The notes under the pieces are model-generated. The model was not told where the DNA came from. It ran no database searches and worked only from the letters and a program-made list of their open reading frames with translations. From an uncultured Eggerthellaceae bacterium (GTDB lineage: Bacteria; Actinomycetota; Coriobacteriia; Coriobacteriales; Eggerthellaceae): a stretch of DNA of 64,000 nucleotides. Made by a program: the position numbers and the translations under genes. Where the stretch lies: contig CAJTVP010000006.1 of assembly GCA_910580205.1 (NCBI GenBank), forward strand, positions 1-64,000. Direction: 5' to 3'. Of the stretch, positions 42,003 through 48,923 are shown piece by piece; within the stretch, counting starts at the first letter, position 1, and every line of letters starts with the position of its first letter.

Positions 42003-42436
42003 CGTGCACATCACGGGAAGCGGCCCTTGAGACCGCCCGCGCTGCGGATTCGAAGAAGGCCACCGACATCGTCGTGCAGGAGGTGGGGCCGCACATCGGC
42101 GTGACGGATTACTTCGTCATCGTGACGGCGGCGAACAACCGGCAGGTGGATGCCATCATCGACGAGGTGGAAGACCGCCTGCGGGAGAAGTGCGCCATGA
42201 AGCCGGACGCGCGGGAGCTCTCTCCTGACGGCACCTGGTCGCTTTTGGACTATGGCTCTCTGGTCGTCCATGTGTTCCAGCCCGAATCCCGCGAGCATTA
42301 CCGGCTGGAATCCCTGTGGAATGAGGCTCAGCTGGTGGACCTCGCCCAGGAAGAGGGATTCGACAACTTGGAATACGGTGAGCGCATCGCCCAGCTGCTC
42401 TCCGCTCCTCCCACGGAGCCCGCAAAAGAGGCTTGA
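41999..42436 (+). CDS. rsfS: Ribosomal silencing factor RsfS
   Basis: A 145-residue RsfS/Iojap protein that binds uL14 and blocks subunit joining in poor conditions. Signatures are KKATDIVVQEVG, VTDYFVIVTAANNRQVDAI, SLLDYGSLVVHVF and REHYRLESLW. The ATG at 41999 follows CAGGAGGAAG and overlaps the yqeK stop (ATGA). Last gene of the operon that begins at rplU. Confidence 0.94.
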   Translation: MTCTSREAALETARAADSKKATDIVVQEVGPHIGVTDYFVIVTAANNRQVDAIIDEVEDRLREKCAMKPDARELSPDGTWSLLDYGSLVVHVFQPESREHYRLESLWNEAQLVDLAQEEGFDNLEYGERIAQLLSAPPTEPAKEA

Positions 42437-42440
42437 GCTT

Positions 42441-42462
42441 CCGGACCGCAGGGCGGATCCGG
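42441..42462. terminator. Hairpin between convergent rsfS and thrH
   Basis: A nine-base-pair stem with one bulge (42441-42449 with 42453-42462), loop AGG, lies between the two stop codons. There is no T run, so its strength is uncertain. Confidence 0.45.
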
Positions 42463-42477
42463 TTCGATGCTGGGGGA

Positions 42478-43086
42478 TCAGCGTCCCAGCGCGCTTTCGA
42501 TGGCCGCCAAGAGCTCGTCGTAGGATTCGAAGGCGGGGATGTCCGGGAACTGCTCGCGCAGCGCATCGGTCGTGCGGAAGAAGAATCCGGCCGCTGAATA
42601 CAGGATCATGTCCACATCATTGTAGGAATCCCCTGAAGCGATCGTCTCGAACCCGGCGGTGTGCAGGGCGCGCACGGTGGTGAGCTTGGTGTCCTTGCAG
42701 CGCATCTCGTAGCCGGTCACATAGCCGTCGTCGGAGATGACCAGCTCATTGCAGAAGATGGTGGGCCGCCCCAGCTTCTCCATCAGCGGTTTGGCGAATT
42801 GCGAGAACGTGTCTGAGATGATGATGACCTGGGTCTCATCCCGCAGCGCATCCAAGAACTCCTTCGCACCGGGCAGCGGGTCCATCTGGGCGATGACCGC
42901 TTGGATGTCAGCCAAGGAGAGCCCATGTTCCTTCAGGATCTGGATGCGGCCGGCCATCAGCTTGTCGTAGTCAGGTTCGTCTCGCGTGGTCCGCTTGAGC
43001 TCTTCGATCCCCGTCTTCTCCGCTACCGCGATCCAGATCTCCGGCACCAGCACGCCTTCAAGGTCAAGGCAGACAACATTCAACAT
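42478..43086 (-). CDS. thrH: ThrH-type HAD phosphatase (phosphoserine phosphatase)
   Basis: A 202-residue HAD enzyme very similar to ThrH, with the start CLDLEGVLVPEIWIAVAEKTG (the nucleophile Asp), TRDEPDYDKLM, the motif II IISDTFSQF and ASGDSYNDVDML. ThrH has phosphoserine phosphatase and homoserine phosphotransferase activity, so it could serve serine or threonine synthesis. Ribosome site AAGGAG precedes the ATG. It is convergent with rsfS and divergent from the Fe-S protein gene. Confidence 0.88.
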   Translation of the reverse strand: MLNVVCLDLEGVLVPEIWIAVAEKTGIEELKRTTRDEPDYDKLMAGRIQILKEHGLSLADIQAVIAQMDPLPGAKEFLDALRDETQVIIISDTFSQFAKPLMEKLGRPTIFCNELVISDDGYVTGYEMRCKDTKLTTVRALHTAGFETIASGDSYNDVDMILYSAAGFFFRTTDALREQFPDIPAFESYDELLAAIESALGR

Positions 43087-43154
43087 CCCGGCTCCTTAAC
43101 GCCGCGTTCGTAAGGTATGCTATTCACTATAGGATCAAACGGGCGGGCTGCGCG

Positions 43155-43171
43155 GGTTCGGTTGGCGAACC
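43155..43171 (+). promoter_or_regulatory. Leader hairpin before the Fe-S reductase gene
   Basis: GGTTCG pairs with CGAACC around a GTTGG loop, 45 bases before the start codon. A second element, the 12-base palindrome GGATGCGCATCC, ends directly at the ATG (43205-43216). Role unknown. Confidence 0.3.
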
Positions 43172-43216
43172 GGTGCGTTCGGCTCTGGTCAACGGCGAAA
43201 GCGGGGATGCGCATCC

Positions 43217-44524
43217 ATGAAAGCAGAGCGGCTGACAGAGGAGGAATCCGCCTCCCTTGAAGAAGCGGGCTCCAAGAAGCTCAGCATCCTGGCCTCCTGG
43301 CTTGACGGCCAGCTCACCTGCTCCCACTGCCGCAAATGCACGCGCCGCTGCGACATCTTGGAAGGGCCCGGCTTGGATATGGGCCAGATCATCGCCGCGT
43401 ACCGCCAGGTCACAGACCGCCCCTATGACGAGCAGCCTCAAGCGATCTTGCAGCTGGCTCAGGACGATCCCCTTCTGTATCACACCCTGCGCCGGTGCTG
43501 CTTCTGCGGCCACTGCACGGCGGCGTGCGCGCGCCACATAGGAGCGCCAGAGCACATGCGCGCATGGCGGGAGCTGTTCATGCGCGCGAACCTCATGCCA
43601 CCGGACGATTCCAAGCTGGTCATGGTGGATGATGAATGGCACATCTTCAGCGCCTATCGAGCCATCTACGGCATCGCGTACCCGGATGCGCTCATGCTCA
43701 GCCAGGCGGCGGAGCAAGGTCCGGGCCAAGTGGACACGCTTCTGTTCCCAGGTTGCTCGCTGGTGTCCTACGCGCCTGATGTGGTGCGGGCGCTGGGCGC
43801 GTGGCTGGATGCGGCCGGGGTCTCCTGGGCGCTTTCGGATGCGTGCTGCGGCAGCCCTCTCATGAGCGCGGGGATGTTCGAGCGCGCCCATGATCTGCGC
43901 GCTTCCGTCATCAGCCAGATGGAGAGCGCCGGCATCACGCGCATGGTCACCATCTGCCCGGGCTGCGCTGATGAGTTCCGGCCCGACATGCCGGCGGGGA
44001 TAGAGCTGGTGCCGCTGCCGGAGCTGCTCCTTGAACGCTCTGAAGAGCTCATGCGGACCACGGGTTCTTCCGGGTTCTCTCCGCTGGACCTCCCGTCGGT
44101 CACGTTCTTCGATTCCTGCCATGACCGAGAGGACGCGCGCAACGCGAACGCCCTTCGCAAGCTCTTCGCGCTCTACCTCCCGAAGACCCATCAGCGCGAG
44201 ATGGATCACGCCCGGCGGGGGACGCTCTGCTGCGGGGCGGGCGGCGCCGTCGCGTCCTATGACGCGGAGATCACCGACGAGCGCGTCTGGCGCGTGATCG
44301 CGGAGGCGCAGGCCACGAAGGCGGACACCCTCATCACCATGTGCCCCACCTGCACCTACACCATCGCCCAAGCGCTGCTCTCCGATCCCGCTGTGAGCCT
44401 GAACCAGATGCATTACCTTGAAGCCTTGCTGGGCGTCAGGATCGACTGGGCGCAGGTCTTCGCCCAGCTCAACGATATGTGGACCGGAGAATACGGCCCC
44501 TGGCTTTCGCAGACGTTCTTCTGA
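43217..44524 (+). CDS. Heterodisulfide-reductase-like Fe-S protein
   Basis: A 435-residue protein with two 4Fe-4S binding sites, CSHCRKCTRRC (about 35-45) and CCFCGHCTAAC (about 94-105), then two CCG-type (Cys-rich) domains with FPGCSL, CCGSPLM, CPGC and CCGAGGA, CPTC. This is the HdrD/GlpC/LldE-type layout used in electron transfer to thiols or quinones. No partner flavoprotein, Hdr or dehydrogenase gene is adjacent. It is not membrane-spanning. The next gene encodes a tail-anchored protein 29 bases downstream. Confidence 0.83.
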   Translation: MKAERLTEEESASLEEAGSKKLSILASWLDGQLTCSHCRKCTRRCDILEGPGLDMGQIIAAYRQVTDRPYDEQPQAILQLAQDDPLLYHTLRRCCFCGHCTAACARHIGAPEHMRAWRELFMRANLMPPDDSKLVMVDDEWHIFSAYRAIYGIAYPDALMLSQAAEQGPGQVDTLLFPGCSLVSYAPDVVRALGAWLDAAGVSWALSDACCGSPLMSAGMFERAHDLRASVISQMESAGITRMVTICPGCADEFRPDMPAGIELVPLPELLLERSEELMRTTGSSGFSPLDLPSVTFFDSCHDREDARNANALRKLFALYLPKTHQREMDHARRGTLCCGAGGAVASYDAEITDERVWRVIAEAQATKADTLITMCPTCTYTIAQALLSDPAVSLNQMHYLEALLGVRIDWAQVFAQLNDMWTGEYGPWLSQTFF

Positions 44525-44553
44525 GGAGCGGCAAGGTGAGAGGAAGCGATCGG

Positions 44554-45411
44554 ATGGGAAGCGAACAACAGGACTTGCGCCACGCGCCTGAAGGCGGCCA
44601 GGAAAGCGCGCCTGCGCCACGGCAGCGTTCGTTCGGGAATCGGGGGCAGATCACCAGCCGCCCTTCAAGGGATGCCATCGTCTCTTCTTATGCGGCCCAA
44701 GATGCCGCCCGGGCGCGCAATGCGCGGATGTATTCCCAGGAAGCGGCCAAGGCCTACAACGAGAACTCTCTGCGTTTGAAGGAACGCGAGAATCAGCGGC
44801 GCATCCTGGAGGCGCGCCGTGCTGAAGAGGAGCGGTTGCAGTCGGAACGCCGAGCCGCCCAGCGGGATAGGGACGCGGCGAACGCGCGGACGTATTCCAG
44901 CATCCATGAGCAGCAAGCCCACGACAACATGCGCTCTCACAAAGTGGTCAAGCCCCTGAGCTCGCAGGAGAGCCGCACGCGCACGCTTCAGTCGCGCGAT
45001 GCGTTCGAGCGCGAACGCGTGAGGCGGGACGCGCTCTCAAGCCAACGGAGCGCGCGCACCACCAATCGCGAGGTGATCGACGCGCGAGGCAGCATCGATT
45101 CGCGGGCCTTTAGCGAGATGAACCGTCTGGTGGGCTATTCGGTGGAGGAAGAGGATCGGCCCGATCCCATGGTGGATGTGTCCAACCCGAAGGCGAAATG
45201 GCGCTCGCATGCGGGGCAGGGCTTCGGGGACGATGCCCGTGCGCGGGCCAGCCGTCGGCTTGATCTGGGGAAGCTCTCTGACACGGTGAGCGGCAGCGCC
45301 GAATACGGCCGGAGCGCGCGAGGGTTCGCCTCGTTGCCGCCGTTCGTGCGCATCGCCATTCCCGTGCTCATCATCCTCGCCATCGTGCTTTTGATCTTGG
45401 TGTTCTTGTAA
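44554..45411 (+). CDS. Predicted tail-anchored coiled-coil protein
   Basis: A 285-residue protein not recognised. Residues 50-190 are highly charged (Arg/Glu/Gln/Ala) with helical coiled-coil character (for example RENQRRILEARRAEEERLQ). A single hydrophobic helix ends the chain (RIAIPVLIILAIVLLILVFL), so it is probably tail-anchored with the rest in the cytoplasm. No signal peptide. ATG 44554 follows AGAGGAAG; a GTG at 44536 has GAGGAG upstream and is an alternative. It follows the Fe-S protein closely and may be co-transcribed. Confidence 0.65.
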   Translation: MGSEQQDLRHAPEGGQESAPAPRQRSFGNRGQITSRPSRDAIVSSYAAQDAARARNARMYSQEAAKAYNENSLRLKERENQRRILEARRAEEERLQSERRAAQRDRDAANARTYSSIHEQQAHDNMRSHKVVKPLSSQESRTRTLQSRDAFERERVRRDALSSQRSARTTNREVIDARGSIDSRAFSEMNRLVGYSVEEEDRPDPMVDVSNPKAKWRSHAGQGFGDDARARASRRLDLGKLSDTVSGSAEYGRSARGFASLPPFVRIAIPVLIILAIVLLILVFL

Positions 45412-45773
45412 AAAGGCGCCTTGGGTCGGCTTCGCCGCGATGATGCGCGCCGGTTGATCTTCCTCTCCCGCATCCGTTTGACGGCGCCGAACTTGATGCG
45501 CCGCTCCGCGGCTTGAGGGCGGACGCTTCTCCTGTTCTGGATCATGTGCGTGACGGTGGATGCGCATACCCAGTATCCAGATGCGCATGACCCCCAGTGG
45601 CAGGCGATGCCTGCGCTACGCGACCCAGGTTGAATGAAAGTTGGGGAAGCCCTGTAGCGCACCCATCGGGTGCCAATGGTCAAGCGTGCGAACAGGCAGA
45701 GCAACCCGCGCGGCCGCCGCTTGGTAACGTGGCTGGTAAGGGGATGGGTCCGTTATGCCAAGGAAACGCGCTC
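45412..45773. other. Gene-free convergent gap with short palindromes
   Basis: This 362-base gap lies between the stop codons of the tail-anchored gene (+) and uppP (-). I see no gene or tRNA. It holds two copies of the palindrome ATGCGCAT (45560-45567 and 45581-45588, 21 bases apart), a GCAGGC-GAT-GCCTGC hairpin at about 45600 and a GCACCC-ATC-GGGTGC hairpin (45659-45673). No T-rich terminator is evident. Confidence 0.6.
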
Positions 45774-46709
45774 TCAGAGCACGAACGTGCGCACGCTGAA
45801 ATAGGCCAGCACGATCAAGCCCAGCACGATGCGGTACACGCCGAAGGCCGTGAAATCATTGCGCTTGATGTATCCCATGAGGAAGCGGATGGCCAGGATG
45901 GACACGAAGAACGCCGTCAGCACGCCTGTGGCCAGGACGGCCACCTCCACGCCGCTCATGGAAAAGCCCATCTCCAAGACGTACTTCGCCGTTTTCAGCA
46001 GCCCCCAGCCGAACATGATGGGGATGGCCAAGAAGAACGTGAACTCGGCCGCGGCGGTGCGGGAGCAGCCGCAGAGCATCCCGCCGATGATGGTGGCTCC
46101 TGAGCGCGACGTGCCCGGCACGATGGCGAGCACTTGGAACAGCCCGATCTTGAAAGCGGTCTTCCCGTCGATCTCATCCACCGTCTTCACGCGGAACAGC
46201 TCCATCTCCGCGTCGTCTCCATCCGCGCCCGCGGCCACGCGCGCGTGCTTCCCGCGCGGTTGAGCCAGCGCGAGCGCCTTGGCCTCGCGTTTCCGATTGC
46301 GCCTCTCGAGCACGATGAACACGATGCCGTAGACGATCAGCGCCACGGATACCGTCCAAGCGTTGTGGAAGTGCTCCGTGAAGAAGTCATCCAAGAGGAA
46401 CCCGACGATGGCCGCTGGGATGCAGCCGATGACCACCATGCCCCACAGCCGCCAGGTGCTCTTGCGCTCCAAGGCCGTCTTCTTCGGCGAGAAGGGGTTC
46501 AGCTTGTGGAAGTACAGGATGATGACCGCCATGATGGCACCTACTTGGATGACTACCAAGAACAGCTCCCGGAACGCGTCGGGCACCTGCATCTTCACGA
46601 ACTCGTCCACCAAGATCATGTGCCCGGTGGAGGAGATGGGGAGCCACTCGGTGATGCCCTCCACCACGCCCAGTATGAACGCCTTCAGTATCTCGATGAG
46701 CGCTTCCAT
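45774..46709 (-). CDS. uppP: Undecaprenyl-diphosphate phosphatase
   Basis: A 311-residue multi-helix membrane enzyme that recycles the lipid carrier of wall synthesis. It has the BacA motifs GVVEGITEWLPISSTGHMIL and PGTSRSGATI, with about eight helices. A cytoplasmic stretch near 135-175 (RNRKREAKALALAQPRGKHA) is longer than in the family. It complements uppS further right. It has its own promoter. Confidence 0.95.
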   Translation of the reverse strand: MEALIEILKAFILGVVEGITEWLPISSTGHMILVDEFVKMQVPDAFRELFLVVIQVGAIMAVIILYFHKLNPFSPKKTALERKSTWRLWGMVVIGCIPAAIVGFLLDDFFTEHFHNAWTVSVALIVYGIVFIVLERRNRKREAKALALAQPRGKHARVAAGADGDDAEMELFRVKTVDEIDGKTAFKIGLFQVLAIVPGTSRSGATIIGGMLCGCSRTAAAEFTFFLAIPIMFGWGLLKTAKYVLEMGFSMSGVEVAVLATGVLTAFFVSILAIRFLMGYIKRNDFTAFGVYRIVLGLIVLAYFSVRTFVL

Positions 46710-46825
46710 GCCAGAGAGGCCCTTCCTGTCCGTTGATCCGCCTGATGCCCAACCGCGGGGAGCGGCCGCCCTCTTTCAACCGGGAAACGGCTCGCCAACG
46801 CCTCAAGAGCGGATGAGCGACCATG

Positions 46826-46831
46826 ATTATA
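46826..46831 (-). promoter_or_regulatory. -10 box of uppP
   Basis: Consensus TATAAT on the - strand (46831-46826), preceded by GCG, 117 bases before the uppP start. The sequence TTACCC about 16 bases upstream is a poor -35. Confidence 0.4.
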
Positions 46832-46919
46832 CGCGCAGACGTCCGTTGGGTAAGATGGAGCCCGCGCTTTGAGGCGCGCAGGTGGAGCTGGGATGGAAGC
46901 GGATCAAGGGAGGGGACCC

Positions 46920-47696
46920 ATGGAAGCGCTCTTCGACATGCACTGCCATCTTGATTTCGCTGAGAACGGCGAAAGCGTCGCGCGCGCGGCGGCGGATGCG
47001 GGCATCACGGCTCTTTGCTGCACGGTCATTCCCTCAAGCTACGTGTCCGCACAGGAGCGCTTCGCTGGATGCGGCAACCTCACGCTCGCGCTCGGCGTGC
47101 ACCCTTGGTGGGTGGCCGATGAGCGCGTGAGCGAGGTGGACCTGGCTCGTTTCGAGAATCTCGTGCAAGACGCGCCGTTCGTGGGGGAGATCGGGTTGGA
47201 TTTCGCGGGGGATCGCCGTGCGTCGAAGAAGCGGCAGGTGGAGGTGCTTACCCGCTTGCTCTCGGCTGTCAACACGGCCGGGGATGGGCGCGTGATCACG
47301 TTCCATGGCGTGCGGGCCGCTTCCGCTCTCATGGACCTGGCGGGGAATCTGGGCACCTTCGCGAAGAACACGTGCCTCTTCCACTGGTTCCAGGGCTCGC
47401 CCGAAGAGTTCGGCCGCGCCGTTTCCACGGGCGCGTGCTTCTCCGTGGGGATGCGGATGCTGGCCACGGAGAAGGGACGCGCGCTCGCCGCCGTCATTCC
47501 GGATGCGCAATTGCTGGTGGAGACGGACAGCCCGGCCCAGGAGGGGAGCGTCTGGTCAGCGGATGTCTGGGGGCAGGAGCTGGCGAACACCGTGCGCTCT
47601 CTGGCGGACCTTCGCGGGATGGAGCTCGCGCGCCTGCGAGAGCTTCTGGCGCGCAACAGCGAACGCCTCCTCTCATGCTCAGCCTCCGGCCTCTGA
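46920..47696 (+). CDS. tatD: TatD-family metal-dependent hydrolase
   Basis: A 258-residue amidohydrolase of the TatD DNase family. Metal-ligand motifs are DMHCHLDF (HxH), GEIGLDFAGD (Glu), TFHG, HWFQG and VETDSP (Asp). The family includes 3'-5' DNases and other hydrolases, so the substrate is uncertain. ATG 46920 follows AAGGGAGGGG; earlier in-frame codons (46893, TTG 46869) have weaker sites. Confidence 0.83.
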   Translation: MEALFDMHCHLDFAENGESVARAAADAGITALCCTVIPSSYVSAQERFAGCGNLTLALGVHPWWVADERVSEVDLARFENLVQDAPFVGEIGLDFAGDRRASKKRQVEVLTRLLSAVNTAGDGRVITFHGVRAASALMDLAGNLGTFAKNTCLFHWFQGSPEEFGRAVSTGACFSVGMRMLATEKGRALAAVIPDAQLLVETDSPAQEGSVWSADVWGQELANTVRSLADLRGMELARLRELLARNSERLLSCSASGL

Positions 47697-47822
47697 AGAA
47701 TCCCGCCTGACATCCCTCCCGAAGCGGCCAAGGGTCCGCGCGGGGTGTATCATACCCATCACGCGCAGACAGGGTCTGGGGACCCTTTGAGCGCTAGAGA
47801 TCTGATCCGAAAGGTAAGGAAG

Positions 47823-48104
47823 ATGCCAGAAGAGAACAAGGCATTCGAAGAGATCGAGAAGCACAGACGGGAGATCGACGAGCTCGACCGGCAGATCGTG
47901 GAGCTTTTGAACAAGCGCGCGGGGCATTCCCTGGTGATCCGCGGCCTCAAACCAGAGGCCCGCATGGGGCTGTTCGACGCGAAGCGCGAGGAGGAGATCC
48001 TCACGAAGGTGGCCAGCTACAACGCGGGCCCGCTCTACAACGAGAACCTGCGTGAGATCTACACCACCATCCTCAAGGTCATGAAGGAGACGCCGTCGGT
48101 ATGA
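47823..48104 (+). CDS. Chorismate mutase, AroQ type
   Basis: A 93-residue monofunctional chorismate mutase (type II), converting chorismate to prephenate. It has the classic start EIDELDRQIVELLNKRAGHS, which carries the active-site Arg of the helix, then RMGLFDAKREEEIL. The ATG at 47823 follows GTAAGGAAG. The stop overlaps the DAHP synthase start (ATGA), so the two are coupled; in some bacteria the same two domains are fused. Confidence 0.9.
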   Translation: MPEENKAFEEIEKHRREIDELDRQIVELLNKRAGHSLVIRGLKPEARMGLFDAKREEEILTKVASYNAGPLYNENLREIYTTILKVMKETPSV

Positions 48105-48901
48105 GCACAGAGAACATCCCCTCCATCCCCGACCTCGGCCAGCGCACCGATGAGATCACCATCTACGCCGGCCCGTGCTCGGTGGAATCGAAAGAGCAGT
48201 TCGATGAAGTGGCTGCGTGCGTGAAGGAGCTGGGGCTCCACTGGGTCCGCGGCGGCGCGTTCAAACCGCGCACCAACCCCCATTCCTTCCAGGGCCTCGG
48301 CGAAGAGGCGCTCAAGATCATGAAGGACGCGGGGGACCGCTTCGGCCTCCTCACGCTGACCGAGGTCATGGATTCGGCCCATTGCGATCTGGTCCATTCC
48401 TATGTGGACGGCTTGCAGGTGGGCGCGCGCAACTTCCAGAACTTCTCGCTTCTGAAGAAGATCGGTGAAGTCACCGAAGATTCCCATAAGACGGTGCTCT
48501 ACAAGCGCGGTTTCGCGGGCACCATCGCGGAATGGCTGGCCGCCTGCGATTATATCTCCGACCATGGCAACACCAACATCGTGCTCTGCGAGCGCGGCAT
48601 CCGCACCTTCGAGACGGCCACGCGCTTCACGCTGGACATCGCCGCGGTGCCCGTCATCCACAAGCAGTCGCTCTACCCGGTTTGCATCGACGTGTCGCAT
48701 CCCGCAGGCCAGCGGGACCTGGTCCCGTCCTTGGCGAAGGCGGCGGTGGCCGCTGGCGCGGACAGCCTCATGATCGAAGTGCATCCCAACCCGCCTCAAG
48801 CCCTCTCCGACGGCCCGCAACAGCTCACGCCCGCTCAGTTCCAGACGCTCGTGGGCGAGCTGCGCCAGATAGCAGAGGTGCTCGGGAAGCGGATCGTCTG
48901 A
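48101..48901 (+). CDS. aroF: 3-deoxy-7-phosphoheptulonate synthase, KDO8P-like type
   Basis: A 266-residue type I-beta DAHP synthase: phosphoenolpyruvate plus erythrose 4-phosphate to DAHP, the entry step to aromatic amino acids. Signatures are YAGPCSVES, WVRGGAFKPRT, the VLYKRGF lysine loop, SHPAG and EVHPNPPQALSDGPQQL. No N-terminal ACT regulatory domain; the chorismate mutase partner may impose allosteric feedback. Confidence 0.94.
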   Translation: MSTENIPSIPDLGQRTDEITIYAGPCSVESKEQFDEVAACVKELGLHWVRGGAFKPRTNPHSFQGLGEEALKIMKDAGDRFGLLTLTEVMDSAHCDLVHSYVDGLQVGARNFQNFSLLKKIGEVTEDSHKTVLYKRGFAGTIAEWLAACDYISDHGNTNIVLCERGIRTFETATRFTLDIAAVPVIHKQSLYPVCIDVSHPAGQRDLVPSLAKAAVAAGADSLMIEVHPNPPQALSDGPQQLTPAQFQTLVGELRQIAEVLGKRIV

Positions 48902-48923
48902 TCGTTTCAGAAAGGTTTGTGCA

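Noticed and set aside
43127..44620. 497-codon open frame antisense to the Fe-S protein gene
   Set aside because: The + strand carries the full Fe-S motifs. The antisense frame has no motif, poor start context and typical shadow composition.
45135..45704. 189-codon - strand frame across the gap
   Set aside because: It overlaps the tail-anchored gene for half its length, lacks a ribosome site and has no family resemblance.
45412..45773. Structured RNA (RNase P, SRP, tmRNA or tRNA) in the convergent gap
   Set aside because: None of the conserved cores could be found; only short hairpins and palindromes are present. A weak TTGAAT/TGTAGC pair is not a convincing promoter.
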